Assembly: GCA_937925845.1 (NCBI GenBank)
Contig: CALAML010000041.1
Coordinates: 1-47,431, forward strand
Reading direction: 5' to 3'
DNA: 47,431 bases
DNA from: an uncultured Acidimicrobiales bacterium
Lineage (GTDB): Bacteria; Actinomycetota; Acidimicrobiia; Acidimicrobiales; CALAML01
The translations under genes were made by a program, and so were the position numbers. Of this stretch, positions 31,041 to 40,015 are shown in pieces (within the stretch, counting starts at the first letter, position 1; each line of letters opens with the position of its first letter). The notes below the pieces were generated by a model. It saw nothing but the letters and a program-made list of their open reading frames with translations. It was not told where the DNA came from and searched no databases.

Positions 31041-32660
31041 CTACCCGACCGGATCGTGGCTCACTGGATGTCCGGAGCGGCCTTCGGTGGCAAGCACCGT
31101 GGTTGGGGCGATCCTGGCGCCATGGTTGGCGAAGCGCATCATCGCGGCAATGGCCTGATGTCCGGCCCGCTCGACGATCTGGCGGTGCATCTGTTGGGCT
31201 ACTCGACGGCCCAGAAGCTGGCGGTCGTCGCTGGTTCGCAACTCGATCAGGTGCATGGCCGACCGGGCGCTGATGTCGATGTTAAACCGCATCCGGTGGG
31301 CCTGGCACAGCGCGTAGTGGGCTTCGCTTGGTTCGACCTCGTGGATCACGTCGAAGAGCTCCGCGGAGTGGGCCACCGCATCGTCGTACACTTCGTCGAG
31401 TTCAGCTCGGAAGACCGAGTCGGGCATGTCGTAGCCGAGACCGGGGGTGAGCTTCTGCCATTCGATGCTGAGCATGCGATGGCGTTGCAGTTCACTGAAG
31501 GTGGTGTAGTCGGCCACGATGTCGAAGTGGTAGTGCGGTCGCTCCAGCGCTCGTCCGGGGCGGTGGCGCCGATTCTGTCGGTTGCCGACGTAGGCCCGCA
31601 TCACGGCCAGTCGTTCATCCACCGTCATCGAGCGAGCCCGATCAAGCAGTGCCCGCTCGGAGAGGCTGGAGACGGCATAGAGCATTGAGGCCACCAGTTT
31701 CACCTCAGCATCCGGGTCGAAGTCGGTGAGCTCGACGTCGCCGCTGCGATGACTGTCGAGGTCGATATCAGGAAGTACCGATGCCGCTGCGGTTCGCAGC
31801 GCCTCCTGGTTGTCGGCGAGGTAGCCGCTCCACGGAAGGCCCCGTTCGGTGTCGTCGACGCGACGGAGGAAGGAAGGGATCACCTTCCGCAGCTCGACCA
31901 GCATCATTTCGGCGTAGGCCCGGGCTTCGGGTGATCGGTGGGCCCGCAGCCGCAGCAGCATCGCCTCGTAGCCCTGGGCGCTACCGAAGACGCCGACGTT
32001 CACCAGCGAGCCGACGGGAAGCACGCCGCGCACCGCGGCCGTGGCTTCGGCTCGCACCATCTGATGGAACTCAAAGTCGGAACAGCCGTGGCGGGGAAGT
32101 TCGGAGCGGAAGTACTCGGCCATGGCCGGTACCAGGTCCTGGTAGGCCGCGAAGAGGCGATCCATACCCGACACGTAGTTGGTGCCCACGGTGGAGCTGA
32201 GCAAGGTCGGTGACCGGAAGTACTGGTACCGGCCGCCATGGCGCAGTTCGTAGTCGCTACCACCTGATGGTTCCACATAGGACATCACCCGGCTGCGTTC
32301 GATCACCTTGGCCAGCGGCGCTGAGACCTGCTCACACACCAGGTGAACGCCGCCGAGCTGGGCCACGGAGTCGTTCCCGTATTCAAAGAACACTCGATCG
32401 AACGACTCGAGGCCTGCGAGTGCCGTCTTGTCTGGCTCGTTGGTCGGGCCACCGGGAGTCAGGTCGAGTTCGCCCACAAACTCCTTGAGGAACAGCCGAC
32501 GCATCCCGAGCGACGATCGGGCCGAGCGGGCGAAGAGCGCCGCCTTAACGGTCTCCGGCAGGTTCAGTAGTGCGTAGACCGGCCCCACCACGTTGGAGAA
32601 GTAGGGCGCCAACGCTCGGGCTTCGGACTCGCTGAATTCTTCTGTCAGGTAGGGGGCCAC
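31041..32660 (-). CDS. Double-length ThyX-like (FAD-dependent thymidylate synthase family) protein
   Basis: 539 residues, about twice a normal ThyX. The C-terminal half carries LQRHRMLSIEWQKLTPGLGY, a variant of the ThyX RHRxxS signature, and the N-terminal half has a related, degenerate segment (IERSRVMSYVEPSGGSDYEL), so the protein looks like two ThyX folds in tandem. Such proteins are annotated as FAD-dependent thymidylate synthase in other actinobacteria, but whether they make dTMP is not clear from the motifs. GTG 32660 follows TAGAGT-N8; TTG 32714 would add 18 residues. Replication or nucleotide metabolism is the expected area. Confidence 0.7.
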   Translation of the reverse strand: MAPYLTEEFSESEARALAPYFSNVVGPVYALLNLPETVKAALFARSARSSLGMRRLFLKEFVGELDLTPGGPTNEPDKTALAGLESFDRVFFEYGNDSVAQLGGVHLVCEQVSAPLAKVIERSRVMSYVEPSGGSDYELRHGGRYQYFRSPTLLSSTVGTNYVSGMDRLFAAYQDLVPAMAEYFRSELPRHGCSDFEFHQMVRAEATAAVRGVLPVGSLVNVGVFGSAQGYEAMLLRLRAHRSPEARAYAEMMLVELRKVIPSFLRRVDDTERGLPWSGYLADNQEALRTAAASVLPDIDLDSHRSGDVELTDFDPDAEVKLVASMLYAVSSLSERALLDRARSMTVDERLAVMRAYVGNRQNRRHRPGRALERPHYHFDIVADYTTFSELQRHRMLSIEWQKLTPGLGYDMPDSVFRAELDEVYDDAVAHSAELFDVIHEVEPSEAHYALCQAHRMRFNIDISARSAMHLIELRTSDDRQLLGRRVAQQMHRQIVERAGHQAIAAMMRFANHGARIAPTTVLATEGRSGHPVSHDPVG

Positions 32661-32790
32661 GGGTCCGGACTCTAGATCGACGAACCGGTGCTGTCGCGGA
32701 CACTCAGGGGCCAAATCTCAAGCCGGTACGGCTAGCAGATTCGTCTGTTTGGTTGGGTGATGGCGCTCGATCCAAACCGCTGGCAGTCTC

Positions 32791-33402
32791 CTAAACGACG
32801 CCGATAACGGCATCTGGGTGGACGATCACCCGGACATTGCGGGGCCGGCCGACCATCTCGCCGTCCAGGGCCACCGGCACCCGGCCGTCAAGGACCAGAT
32901 CGACCTTTCGCAACCGGCGCACCGAGATGTCGGGGTGCGGTAGGTGCATGCCGGCGGTAAGTCGGGAGCGGGCCTTGAACCGGTCGCCGAGGCTGAGCCG
33001 TCCCGTGATCACGTCAACCCTCCCGTCGTTTGGGTGTGATGCCGGCGCCATGCGCCATTCGCCGAGGTATTCGGCGTTCATGATTACGGTGAACTCACCC
33101 TGCCAAAGGGGCCGCCGCGCCACCAGGTGGGCCGCGAACCAGTGCTCCTCGTCGTCGAGGAATACCTGGACCGCGTCGATCGGTAGTCGCATCGATGCAT
33201 CGGTACCGAGTCGGCTGGCCCCGTCGCGAGCGCCGAGGGTGCGAGCCAGATCTCCGCCGGTCAACCCGAGCTCCCGAATGGCTCGGCCATCTGCGGCTGC
33301 GGCCTCAAGTTCCCTGCGGGCCTCAGCGTCGCTGGCCACCACCAGTCCGTCGTTGGCCAACGGGCCCGGTTCCCCCCATAGTTCGCCCTTCCTGATCGTC
33401 AT
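32791..33402 (-). CDS. YegS/diacylglycerol-kinase-like C-terminal domain protein
   Basis: 203 residues. The region from about 115 onward (FTVIMNAEYLGEWRMAPASH, DGRVDVITGRLSLGDRFKAR, LVLDGRVPVALDGEMVG) resembles the second, lipid-binding domain of YegS/LCB5 lipid kinases. The N-terminal nucleotide-binding GGDG motif is absent, so it is not a complete kinase. Function unknown. ATG 33402 is 14 bp after the helY stop on the same strand, so it is in the helY/tat operon. Confidence 0.65.
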   Translation of the reverse strand: MTIRKGELWGEPGPLANDGLVVASDAEARRELEAAAADGRAIRELGLTGGDLARTLGARDGASRLGTDASMRLPIDAVQVFLDDEEHWFAAHLVARRPLWQGEFTVIMNAEYLGEWRMAPASHPNDGRVDVITGRLSLGDRFKARSRLTAGMHLPHPDISVRRLRKVDLVLDGRVPVALDGEMVGRPRNVRVIVHPDAVIGVV

Positions 33403-33415
33403 GCGGCAGGAACCA

Positions 33416-36103
33416 TTACGGGCCCTCGGCCACGGTCGGCCCCGGCGCGCTGGATGATCCATCGTCGCCGGGCTCGATGTTGTTCAGCACCGCCACCACC
33501 CCTCGGGTCAGGGCTTCGGCGGCCTGGCGACAGGAGCGGGCCGTTTCGGCGTCGATGGTGGCTGAGCCCATCTGGCGCAACAGGTCGGCCAGGTTGCGGA
33601 TGCCGCGAACGAAGTCGCCGCCACCCAGTTCCTCCCCATCGACGATCTCGGACAGTTCCTCACCTTCGGCCCACCGACGAGCCACCTCAGCCAGGCCGGC
33701 GTCCGGGGCCGGGGTGAGTTCGAGCCCGGCGCCGCGCTCCTGGTCGTTCAGATCCTCGATGATGCCCGTAAGCCGATCGAGTCGAGCCTGAAGTTTGCGA
33801 CCACGGATTCGAGTCTGGGCTTCGTCGCCCCGTGGGTTGTGGCTCAGCGTCGAGGTCAGCGCCGCCATCTCGCCAACGGTCAAACCGTCGAACACGCCCT
33901 CGTCGAGGGCAATGGCCATGGCCAGATCGGCCTCGTGGTGCAGACCGGCAAGCAGCTCGCCGCGCTCGCTGAGCTGCCAGCCCTCTACCGCACCGGCCCA
34001 GGCCAGTACGGTGAGAACATGGTCGAACCGGGCCAGGAGCGCCCCATCTCGACGGTGCGCTGCGGTTTCGATTTGTCGGACCTCGCCCTTGAGCCGGTCG
34101 ATGTCACGTCCGGCTAACAGATGCTTGTCGAGGTCATCACAGCCCCCTACCGGGTGCTCGGCGATCTCTTCCTCCAGAGCGTCGCCGCGCTGGGCGTTAC
34201 CCTTCTTGCGCCCGCCACCCTTGTTGTGGAGTCGGATCTTGCGAACCTGGCTGGCTACAAGGCGTTGAAACTCGGCGTCGGCCGGAAGGAACGGTTGGGG
34301 TAGCTCGACTTCACCGATCAGCTCTGGAAGTACATCGAGGGATCCGCTGTCGGTCTCGATCAGCTTGGCTTCGGCGTCGATTCCCTTGAGTCGCACCAGG
34401 CCGGCCTTGCGATAGGCCACGCTCAGCACGCCGATGCGGCGGCCACCAAAGGCCACAACGTCGCCGGGTCGCAGTCGGCTCAACGCCTCGGCGATCTCCT
34501 CCGGCTCCGGTGGTCGGGCGCTGGCTGGGCGTCGCCCGTTTTGGTCGCGGTCGTCGCGCCGTTTGATCAGCGCCAGGTATTGGTCGATCGAGCCGTGGTC
34601 ACACTCTCGTTCTCGTTGCTTGCGTTCGAGCTTGGATCGGGTGCGGTCCAGGCGGGCCTGGGTGTGGACCCGACTGCGGTCGAGTTGAAACTGGGCGAAG
34701 GACCGGCCCAGCAGCTCGGTCGCTTCGTCACGTTGGTAGCGGCGGACCAGGTTGACGGTCATGTTGTAGGTGGGTCGAAAGGCCGACTTCAGCTCGAAGC
34801 TCTTGCTTGCCGCCAGTGTCGATACCGACTCGAACGGCACGTAGGGCGAGTACAGCACCGTCGCGTAGCCCCGATCGTCGAGTCCGCGTCGGCCCGCTCG
34901 ACCGGTCAGCTGGGTGTACTGGCCTGCGGTGAGCAGTTCGTGGGTCACGCCGGTGAACTTCGACAGGCTCTCGATGACCACCGCCCGGGCCGGCATGTTG
35001 ATACCCAGTGCCAGCGTCTCGGTGGCAAATACCACGTCGATGAGCCCGGCGGTGAAGCACTCCTCCACGATCTCCTTAAACACCGGCACCATGCCGGCGT
35101 GATGGGCTGCGACACCGGCAATCAGCTGGTTAACCAGCTCGTCGAAGCCCAGCACGTCAAGGTCATCGTCGCCGATCTCCGCCACCCTGGCTTCGGCGAT
35201 GTCAAGGATCTGGTTCCGGATGTCATCGGGGCAGCGGCGCCCGAATCGCTCCGCCGCACCTCGGGCTGCGTCGGTACAGCCCGCTCGGCTGAAGATGAAG
35301 TAGATGGCTGGCAGCCGGTCGGCCTCATCGAGGTGGTGCAGCACCTCGAGGCGCCTCGGCGTGAGCCCCTTGCGCCGCTCCGATGGACCGGAGCCCTGAC
35401 CTCGGCTTCGATCATGGCGGGATCGGCCCCTTCGCCTCGGATCGGCCCGATCAAAGACTGCTCCTTCTTCATTTGGCTGCCCCTTGACCAGGGTGGGCAT
35501 CACCTTCAGCTTCTTCGATTTGGCGTCGACGACGGCATAAAGGTTTTCCAGGCTGACCGGCCGCTTCTCTTCGAGTACCACGCGGGTGCGGCCCCGAACC
35601 GCCTCCAACCAGGCGCCCAGTTCTTCGGCGTTCGACACGGTGGCCGAGAGGGCGACGAACTTGACCGCTGGTGGGGTGTGGATCACCACCTCCTCCCATA
35701 CCGGGCCCCGGAACGCGTCCGACAGGTAGTGGACTTCGTCCAGGACGACCCAGCCCAGCTCGTCGAGGTCGGGGCTGCGGCGATAACACATGTTGCGCAA
35801 CACTTCGGTGGTCATCACCACGATCGATGCGTCGCGGCGAACCGACGTATCTCCGGTCAGCAGGCCAACGGCGTCGTCACCGTGGCGGTCTCGGAGGTCC
35901 CGGAACTTCTGGTTCGACAGCGCTTTGATCGGTGTGGTGTAGAACACCCGCTTGCCGTCGGCCAGAGCCGCATCGATTGCCGCCTCGGCCACCACTGTCT
36001 TTCCGGCGCCGGTGGGGGCCGCCACCACCACCGAATCGCCATCGTTGATGGCGGCGATGGCTTCGGACTGAAAGCGATCAAGGGCAAAGCTGTAGGCGGT
36101 CAC
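33416..36103 (-). CDS. helY: Ski2-like DEVH-box RNA helicase HelY
   Basis: 895-residue ATP-dependent superfamily 2 RNA helicase. Walker A is APTGAGKT, motif II is VVLDEVHYLSD, motif III is ALSATVSNAEE, and motif VI is QLTGRAGRRGLDDRG. An Mtr4/Ski2-like arm and a DSHCT-type C-terminal region follow (residues after about 600). The mycobacterial homologue sits beside tatA and tatC as here. It likely unwinds or remodels RNA; partners are unknown. GTG 36103 lies six bp after the tatC stop, so they share a transcript. The opposite-strand 817-residue frame is a shadow. Confidence 0.93.
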   Translation of the reverse strand: MTAYSFALDRFQSEAIAAINDGDSVVVAAPTGAGKTVVAEAAIDAALADGKRVFYTTPIKALSNQKFRDLRDRHGDDAVGLLTGDTSVRRDASIVVMTTEVLRNMCYRRSPDLDELGWVVLDEVHYLSDAFRGPVWEEVVIHTPPAVKFVALSATVSNAEELGAWLEAVRGRTRVVLEEKRPVSLENLYAVVDAKSKKLKVMPTLVKGQPNEEGAVFDRADPRRRGRSRHDRSRGQGSGPSERRKGLTPRRLEVLHHLDEADRLPAIYFIFSRAGCTDAARGAAERFGRRCPDDIRNQILDIAEARVAEIGDDDLDVLGFDELVNQLIAGVAAHHAGMVPVFKEIVEECFTAGLIDVVFATETLALGINMPARAVVIESLSKFTGVTHELLTAGQYTQLTGRAGRRGLDDRGYATVLYSPYVPFESVSTLAASKSFELKSAFRPTYNMTVNLVRRYQRDEATELLGRSFAQFQLDRSRVHTQARLDRTRSKLERKQRERECDHGSIDQYLALIKRRDDRDQNGRRPASARPPEPEEIAEALSRLRPGDVVAFGGRRIGVLSVAYRKAGLVRLKGIDAEAKLIETDSGSLDVLPELIGEVELPQPFLPADAEFQRLVASQVRKIRLHNKGGGRKKGNAQRGDALEEEIAEHPVGGCDDLDKHLLAGRDIDRLKGEVRQIETAAHRRDGALLARFDHVLTVLAWAGAVEGWQLSERGELLAGLHHEADLAMAIALDEGVFDGLTVGEMAALTSTLSHNPRGDEAQTRIRGRKLQARLDRLTGIIEDLNDQERGAGLELTPAPDAGLAEVARRWAEGEELSEIVDGEELGGGDFVRGIRNLADLLRQMGSATIDAETARSCRQAAEALTRGVVAVLNNIEPGDDGSSSAPGPTVAEGP

Positions 36104-36109
36104 CGCGGG

Positions 36110-36901
36110 TCAAGCGGCCAGGTCGTTTTCGCCACGTCGCCGGCCTCGGAGCCAGCCAAAGACAATGCTGATCTCGTAGAAGATGTACAGCGGCACCGAG
36201 AGCACCATCAGCGACACGGGATCGCCGGTGGGCGAGATCACGGCGGCCAGAACCACGATGCCAACGATTGCGTATCGGCGGCCCTTCACCAGCGTGCGGT
36301 AGTTCAACAGGCCCGTCAGCTGGAGGAAGATCAAAACGATTGGGAACTGAAAACCCAACCCGAACGCGAGCATCATGGAGGTCACGAATCGGAAGTAGCG
36401 ATCGGCGGTGAACTCGGCGTCGAAGCCACCGATGCCGATAAGGAAGTCGAGGCCCCGCGGGATGACCCAGAACCCCAGGTAGGCGCCGGTCAGGAAGAGG
36501 GCGGCACCAAAGAAAACAAACGGCACCGAGTAGCGCTTCTCATGCGGATAGAGCCCCGGCATGATGAACTGCCACACCTGCCAGAGGATCACCGGGATGG
36601 CCAGGGCGATGCCGCCGTAGCCGGCAACCTTGAATCGAACGGTGAGGCTGTCGAGCGGGTCGAGCACGTTCAGATTGCAGGTCTCTCCATCTGCGAGCTG
36701 ATCGCGATTCTCAAGCACCTCGCAGAGCGGATCCTCGAACCATCCTTTGATGGTGGCGTAGAAGATCCAGCAGATAACCGTGCCTACCGCTACCGCGGCG
36801 AGAGCCTTCATGACGCGGGTACGGAGTTCGGCGATGTGCTCGCGCAGGGTCATCCGGCCCTCGGTGGTCGGATCGATCACCGCCTCGGCATCAATCGCCA
36901 T
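36110..36901 (-). CDS. tatC: Twin-arginine translocase subunit TatC
   Basis: 263-residue membrane protein with six predicted spans, forming the signal-peptide receptor of the Tat pathway with TatB. The N-terminal MTLREHIAELRTRVMKAL is the TatC family start, and the conserved first periplasmic loop and EKRYSVPFVFFGAALFLTGAYLGFWV are visible. Its ATG overlaps the TatA stop by one base (TGATG), so the two are coupled. It is followed by helY after a six-bp gap. Confidence 0.96.
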   Translation of the reverse strand: MAIDAEAVIDPTTEGRMTLREHIAELRTRVMKALAAVAVGTVICWIFYATIKGWFEDPLCEVLENRDQLADGETCNLNVLDPLDSLTVRFKVAGYGGIALAIPVILWQVWQFIMPGLYPHEKRYSVPFVFFGAALFLTGAYLGFWVIPRGLDFLIGIGGFDAEFTADRYFRFVTSMMLAFGLGFQFPIVLIFLQLTGLLNYRTLVKGRRYAIVGIVVLAAVISPTGDPVSLMVLSVPLYIFYEISIVFGWLRGRRRGENDLAA

Positions 36902-37590
36902 CAGGCCTCCGCGTCATCGTTAAACGAGTCTTCGGTACGCGAAGTGGTGTTGTCCGGTTCCGGACGCTCGGCCCGAGCCGCATCGAGTTCCTGATCAGCG
37001 GCCTGTTCGGCGGCCACCGCCTGTTTGGCCCGGGCCATCGACCGCATTTCTTCCACGTCGGGTGCCGGGATCGAACCGGGCTGGGTTGGCGCGGTGACCG
37101 CGTTGGCCTGGGCGATGGTGTTCTTGTTCACCTTGGGGGTGGTGTTGCCTCCGGGGTCGATCCCGTTGCCGGGGTTGACGCCGTTTGCAGCACCGGTGGT
37201 GGGTGCGCCGTTACCGCTTGGCCGATCGACGCCGTTTTGGCCTCCGGTGGTCGCTGAGGTACCTGTATCGAGCGGATCTTGCGCCGCGGTTTGCGACGGA
37301 CCAGGGGTCGCAGCCGCTGATTCGTCGCTGTCGGTGGTATCGGCAGCGGTGTTGGTGGCCGTCGATTTGGAGTCGGCCACCGCCTTGGCGCCGCGCTCGC
37401 GGGCCGCGGCCTCAAGCGGATCATCCATGGCCGAGCGAACTTCGGCTCGGAATCCATCGGAGATTTTGCGAATCTCGCCCATCCAACGCCCCGCTTGGCG
37501 CATTGCGTCGGGGAGCTTGTCGGGCCCAAGGACCACCAGGGCGATCAGCAGGATGACCAGCACCTCACCCGAGCCGACGTTAAAGAACAT
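36901..37590 (-). CDS. tatA: Twin-arginine translocase subunit TatA/TatB
   Basis: 229 residues. One N-terminal membrane helix (GEVLVILLIALVVLG) followed by a hinge (GPDKLP) and an amphipathic helix (DAMRQAGRWMGEIRKISDGFRAEV), then a long Ala/Thr/Pro-rich disordered tail. The length and helix resemble TatB more than short TatA. It is first in the operon with tatC and helY. TAGACT-N6-ATG gives a leaderless start. Confidence 0.93.
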   Translation of the reverse strand: MFFNVGSGEVLVILLIALVVLGPDKLPDAMRQAGRWMGEIRKISDGFRAEVRSAMDDPLEAAARERGAKAVADSKSTATNTAADTTDSDESAAATPGPSQTAAQDPLDTGTSATTGGQNGVDRPSGNGAPTTGAANGVNPGNGIDPGGNTTPKVNKNTIAQANAVTAPTQPGSIPAPDVEEMRSMARAKQAVAAEQAADQELDAARAERPEPDNTTSRTEDSFNDDAEA

Positions 37591-37596
37591 TGCCTG

Positions 37597-37602
37597 AGTC
37601 TA
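37597..37602 (-). promoter_or_regulatory. -10 element of leaderless promoter for the tat operon
   Basis: TAGACT on the minus strand, then CAGGCA, then ATG 37590. Confidence 0.65.
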
Positions 37603-37632
37603 CCCAATCAAGGGGCCCTGACCGAACGCGAC

Positions 37633-37656
37633 GATGCCGCCCGATCGGGCGGCATC
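37633..37656. terminator. 24-bp perfect palindrome upstream of tatA
   Basis: GATGCCGCCCGA and its exact reverse complement, 24 bp with no loop. On the minus strand it lies after the zinc-ribbon gene and about 30 bp before the tat promoter. It may be a terminator for the former or an operator; neither has a U-tract. Confidence 0.5.
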
Positions 37657-37726
37657 GACAAGTTTCTGCGATCTTTAGGGACGATTCAGCGTGTTACCCG
37701 CTGAGGGGGCCATCCCGACACGGTGT

Positions 37727-38059
37727 TCAGCTGTCGATCTGGGCCCAGAGTTCTTCGAACCACGTATCGTCGTCGTGGAGGATCTGGTGGAAATCCAACA
37801 GATCGTCATGGGTGATCTTGGGTCCGGTCGGGCGTTCTGAGAGCTCCGCAGGGAGATCCCAGGTCGTCATCGCCACACCGGAGGCCACCAGCAGATCAAT
37901 GGTTCGGGGCTCCGCTGGCTTCACCACCGTCATTGAACAATAGGGGCACCGGAATGCATAGGTGCCTTGGTTATCTGCGGAGCAAACTCTCACGTTGACG
38001 TCAGCTGTGGTCAGCTCGACATCTCCGCAATCGTGACAGCTTGCTCTGATCGTTGCCAT
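37727..38059 (-). CDS. Zinc-ribbon protein (actinobacterial, unknown function)
   Basis: 110 residues. The start MATIRASCHDCGDVELTTADVNVRVCSAD with FRCPYCSMTVVKP forms a four-Cys zinc ribbon (CxxC...CxxC). The C terminus is acidic. It resembles small actinobacterial zinc ribbons of unknown role. AGGAGG lies eleven bases before ATG 38059, one of the few clear Shine-Dalgarno sites in this window. Confidence 0.75.
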   Translation of the reverse strand: MATIRASCHDCGDVELTTADVNVRVCSADNQGTYAFRCPYCSMTVVKPAEPRTIDLLVASGVAMTTWDLPAELSERPTGPKITHDDLLDFHQILHDDDTWFEELWAQIDS

Positions 38060-38159
38060 CGGACTCAATTCCTCCTGTACCCGCCTGCAGTAATTCCATC
38101 GGCCCCACCCCGAGCGACCTTAAGGTGGTAAGTCATCTTCTTGTCCCACAAATTGCCTA

Positions 38160-38903
38160 ATGAGAACCGCATTCAGGCCGACATGTCGAGGTCCCGTCAT
38201 TTCCCTCCAGCCGTCCCTCATCTATCCGCCGATTGGCTTTGCCCATCGGGGCGCCCGGGCCCATGAGCAGGAGAACACCATCAAGGCGTTCGCTCTGGCC
38301 CTACGTCTTGGCGCCCCCGGTCTCGAGAGCGATGTGTGGCTGTCGAAGGATGGCCAGGTCATCCTCGATCACGATGGTTATGCGAACAAGCTGCGGCGGC
38401 GGCCCATCGGTTCGGTCGACCGCGATCAGCTACCGGAGCACATGCCGACGCTGCCCGAGCTTTTTGATGCCGTTGGCACCGACTATCACCTGAGCCTCGA
38501 CATCAAAGATGACGAGGCCGCGGCCGAGGTGATCCGGGTCACCACCGAGTTGGCCCCCGACTTGGTTCCTCGCCTCTGGCTTTGCCACCCCGACTTCGAA
38601 ACCGTGGCCAGCTGGCGGGAGCTGTCCTCCGACGTCAAGCTCGTGGATTCAACCCGCATCCGCAAGATGAAGAACGGACCGGAGCGGCGAGCCAAGGCTC
38701 TTCAGGAGCTTGGGATCGATGCGGTCAACATGCACCACTCAGACTGGACCGGTGGGCTGGTGGCCCTCTTCCACCGGTTTGAGCGGGTGTGCTTTGGCTG
38801 GGATGCCCAGCATGAACGGGTGATCGGTGGCCTGACCAACATCGGCATCGACGGCGTGTTCAGCGACCACGTCGATCGCCTCACCAGCGTCATACCCAAC
38901 TAG
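38160..38903 (+). CDS. Glycerophosphodiester phosphodiesterase family protein
   Basis: 247-residue TIM-barrel metal-dependent phosphodiesterase. GFAHRGARAHEQENTIKAFALAL holds the catalytic HRG and the Glu/Asn metal ligands, LESDVWLSKDGQVILDHDGYANKL holds the second His (DHD), and LSLDIKDD holds another metal ligand. It hydrolyses glycerophosphodiesters or related substrates. No signal peptide is apparent, so it is probably cytoplasmic. The stop codon TAG is the first base of the MITE-like element at 38900. Confidence 0.88.
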   Translation: MRTAFRPTCRGPVISLQPSLIYPPIGFAHRGARAHEQENTIKAFALALRLGAPGLESDVWLSKDGQVILDHDGYANKLRRRPIGSVDRDQLPEHMPTLPELFDAVGTDYHLSLDIKDDEAAAEVIRVTTELAPDLVPRLWLCHPDFETVASWRELSSDVKLVDSTRIRKMKNGPERRAKALQELGIDAVNMHHSDWTGGLVALFHRFERVCFGWDAQHERVIGGLTNIGIDGVFSDHVDRLTSVIPN

Positions 38904-39069
38904 TGGTGTGTCGCCAAAATACTGATGCGGTCTGGACGGGCCCCGACGCCGCTGGCTGCGTCCTCGACCCCTCCCTACCGGACGAGGTAAGTCGGGGATC
39001 TGCGTCCTTGCCAGACGACGCCGGATGCCTCGCCCGGACCGCGACACTATTTCAGCGACACACCACTAG
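38900..39069. mobile_element. MITE-like element with terminal inverted repeats
   Basis: 170 bp bounded by the exact inverted repeat CTAGTGGTGTGTCGC (38900-38914) and its complement (39055-39069), which extends imperfectly to about 37 bp (shared GCGGTC.GG). CTAG at each outer end may be a target-site duplication. No transposase. The element supplies the stop codon of the phosphodiesterase and lies 19 bp from the end of lepB. Confidence 0.72.
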
Positions 39070-39088
39070 GAGCGCCGTGGCGCTCGCG

Positions 39089-39853
39089 CTAGAAGAACTC
39101 GAAACTTCTGAGGGGCCAGAACTTCACGAAGGCCCTACCGACCATTTCGTCGCGTCGCAGCGGGCCCCAGGCCCGGCTATCGAGAGAGTTGTCCCGGTTA
39201 TCGCCCATCATGAAGAACTCGTCATCACCTAGGACGATTGGCTCGGCGCCGGGGACCCGGGGCCGGGTAACGGTATTTTCGGGCAGATACGGCTCTTCGA
39301 GTGGGTCGCCGTCGATAAACACCTGACCGCTGCGGATCTCGACCGTTTCACCGGGAAGCCCAACGACCCGTTTCACCAGTTCATTGGGCGCCTCGGGCCC
39401 ACCGGAAGCTCCATCCGGCCGATGAAACACCACGATCTCGCCGCGACTGGGGTCACCAAAGTGGTTGCCGAGCTTGTTCACCAGAATGCGGTCGTTGCGG
39501 ACCAGGGTTGGTTCCATCGACGGCGATGGGATGTAGAACGCTTGGAGCAACAGGGTGTTGACCACGACGGCCAAGCCAACCGCTCCAACGATGACCACCA
39601 GCCACTCGACGGCATTGCGGAGCGGGCTGCGCTCAAGCTCCTCCGCGTCTTCGCCGTCGCCATCGTGGGCGAGGCGATGCTCGTCATCGGCCAAGGTGTT
39701 CTCGAGTGTTTTTTCGGAGTAGGCATCGCGGTCGCCGTCGGCGCCGCTCAGATGGTCGATACCGCGGTCCCCATCGGCCCAAAACGCATCGTTGATATCA
39801 CGGCTTGCGCCATCTCCCAGATCATCGAGATCGTTGAGACCGGTGGATGGCAT
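39089..39853 (-). CDS. lepB: Signal peptidase I (second copy)
   Basis: 254 residues. An acidic N-terminal segment of about 80 residues, one membrane helix (VEWLVVIVGAVGLAVVV), then box B with catalytic Ser in YIPSPSMEPTL, box D with catalytic Lys in LVKRVVGLPGE, and box E GDNRDNSLDSR. It cleaves Sec and Tat signal peptides on the outer membrane face. ATG 39853 has GAGAGG upstream; GTG 39907 is an alternative. It follows another lepB 163 bp upstream. Confidence 0.93.
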   Translation of the reverse strand: MPSTGLNDLDDLGDGASRDINDAFWADGDRGIDHLSGADGDRDAYSEKTLENTLADDEHRLAHDGDGEDAEELERSPLRNAVEWLVVIVGAVGLAVVVNTLLLQAFYIPSPSMEPTLVRNDRILVNKLGNHFGDPSRGEIVVFHRPDGASGGPEAPNELVKRVVGLPGETVEIRSGQVFIDGDPLEEPYLPENTVTRPRVPGAEPIVLGDDEFFMMGDNRDNSLDSRAWGPLRRDEMVGRAFVKFWPLRSFEFF

Positions 39854-40015
39854 ACAAACCTCTCCGTCCTGCAGGTACTGGTGCCGACCCGGACGGTAGA
39901 CCGACACCCTCGAACTCCCTACGATACCCGAGGATCCGCCGCGCTGTTGACCACCACCCCGCCGGGGCCATCGCCTAGGTCGCTCGCTTTAGCCAACAAC
40001 CATCGTTGCTTACCG

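Noticed and set aside
34541..36994. 817-residue open frame on the plus strand
   Set aside because: It lies antisense to helY and tatC, whose motifs are unmistakable; the translation resembles no family and reflects GC-rich codon bias.
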